Source: Antedon mediterranea (taxonomy: Eukaryota > Echinodermata > Crinoidea > Comatulida > Antedonidae). Taken from it: a DNA stretch of 64,000 bases. Location of the stretch: positions 31,935,001 through 31,999,000 of the forward strand of contig NC_092673.1 in NCBI RefSeq assembly GCF_964355755.1, given 5' to 3'. The translations under genes and the position numbers were made by a program. This document shows positions 63,991 through 64,000 of the stretch, piece after piece; positions within the stretch are counted from its first letter, which is position 1, and each line of letters begins with the position of its first letter. The notes beneath the pieces were generated by a model. It ran no database searches, was not told the origin of the DNA, and saw only the letters and a list, made by a program, of their open reading frames with translations.

Positions 63991-64000
63991 CCCATGACAG

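Overview
The window is eukaryotic, AT-rich DNA with spliced animal genes and dense nested mobile elements. The genes (Drosha, cereblon, a TRMT10C-like mitochondrial methyltransferase, a cytosolic-type valyl-tRNA synthetase), a BEL/Pao retrotransposon, many foldback elements and frequent GGCCTA words fit a marine invertebrate, probably a non-vertebrate deuterostome such as an echinoderm. The species is an inference and cannot be fixed from this sequence alone.

Layout. 1-3.1 kb, minus strand: a degraded copy of the Drosha RNase IIIa region (copy A), with a 1.25 kb terminal-inverted-repeat element inside a coding exon. 3.2-36.0 kb: one old non-LTR retrotransposon on the minus strand. It is split by a 29.2 kb foldback element (3713-32920) and, at its other end, by a younger plus-strand LINE (33.1-34.5 kb). 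The 29 kb foldback is itself packed with insertions: a CTACGCTCGCG-ended element that holds an intact 977-aa LINE ORF; a smaller foldback with a 2.2 kb, 30-bp minisatellite at its centre; a tower of six Helitron-like elements inserted one into another (14.0-23.2 kb); and a young BEL/Pao element (23.2-30.9 kb).

36.0-41.5 kb, plus strand: the 3' half of Drosha, with the second RNase IIIa exon and the exon after it present twice (copies B and C), then a complete RNase IIIb and dsRBD. The second copy carries Glu-to-Gln at the RNase IIIa catalytic glutamate. 41.9-43.9 kb: a foldback of ~97-bp units. 44.8-45.8 kb: the last exons of cereblon (minus). 47.5-48.6 kb: a TRMT10C-like ORF broken by one frameshift (minus). 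49.2-56.2 kb: a composite inverted-repeat element containing a broken PHD plus FLYWCH zinc-finger gene. 56.9-58.3 kb: four internal exons of valyl-tRNA synthetase (minus). 59.4-60.6 kb: two in-phase exons of an unrecognised gene (minus). 60.9-64.0 kb: another foldback, running to the window end.

Almost every host gene here is partial. The region reads as a segment where duplication and transposition have repeatedly cut genes, so none of the host genes can be taken as a complete working copy from this window. The observations most worth follow-up are the duplicated Drosha catalytic exon, the 29 kb foldback, and the perfectly balanced nesting of six rolling-circle-like elements that each hold a tRNA-like promoter.
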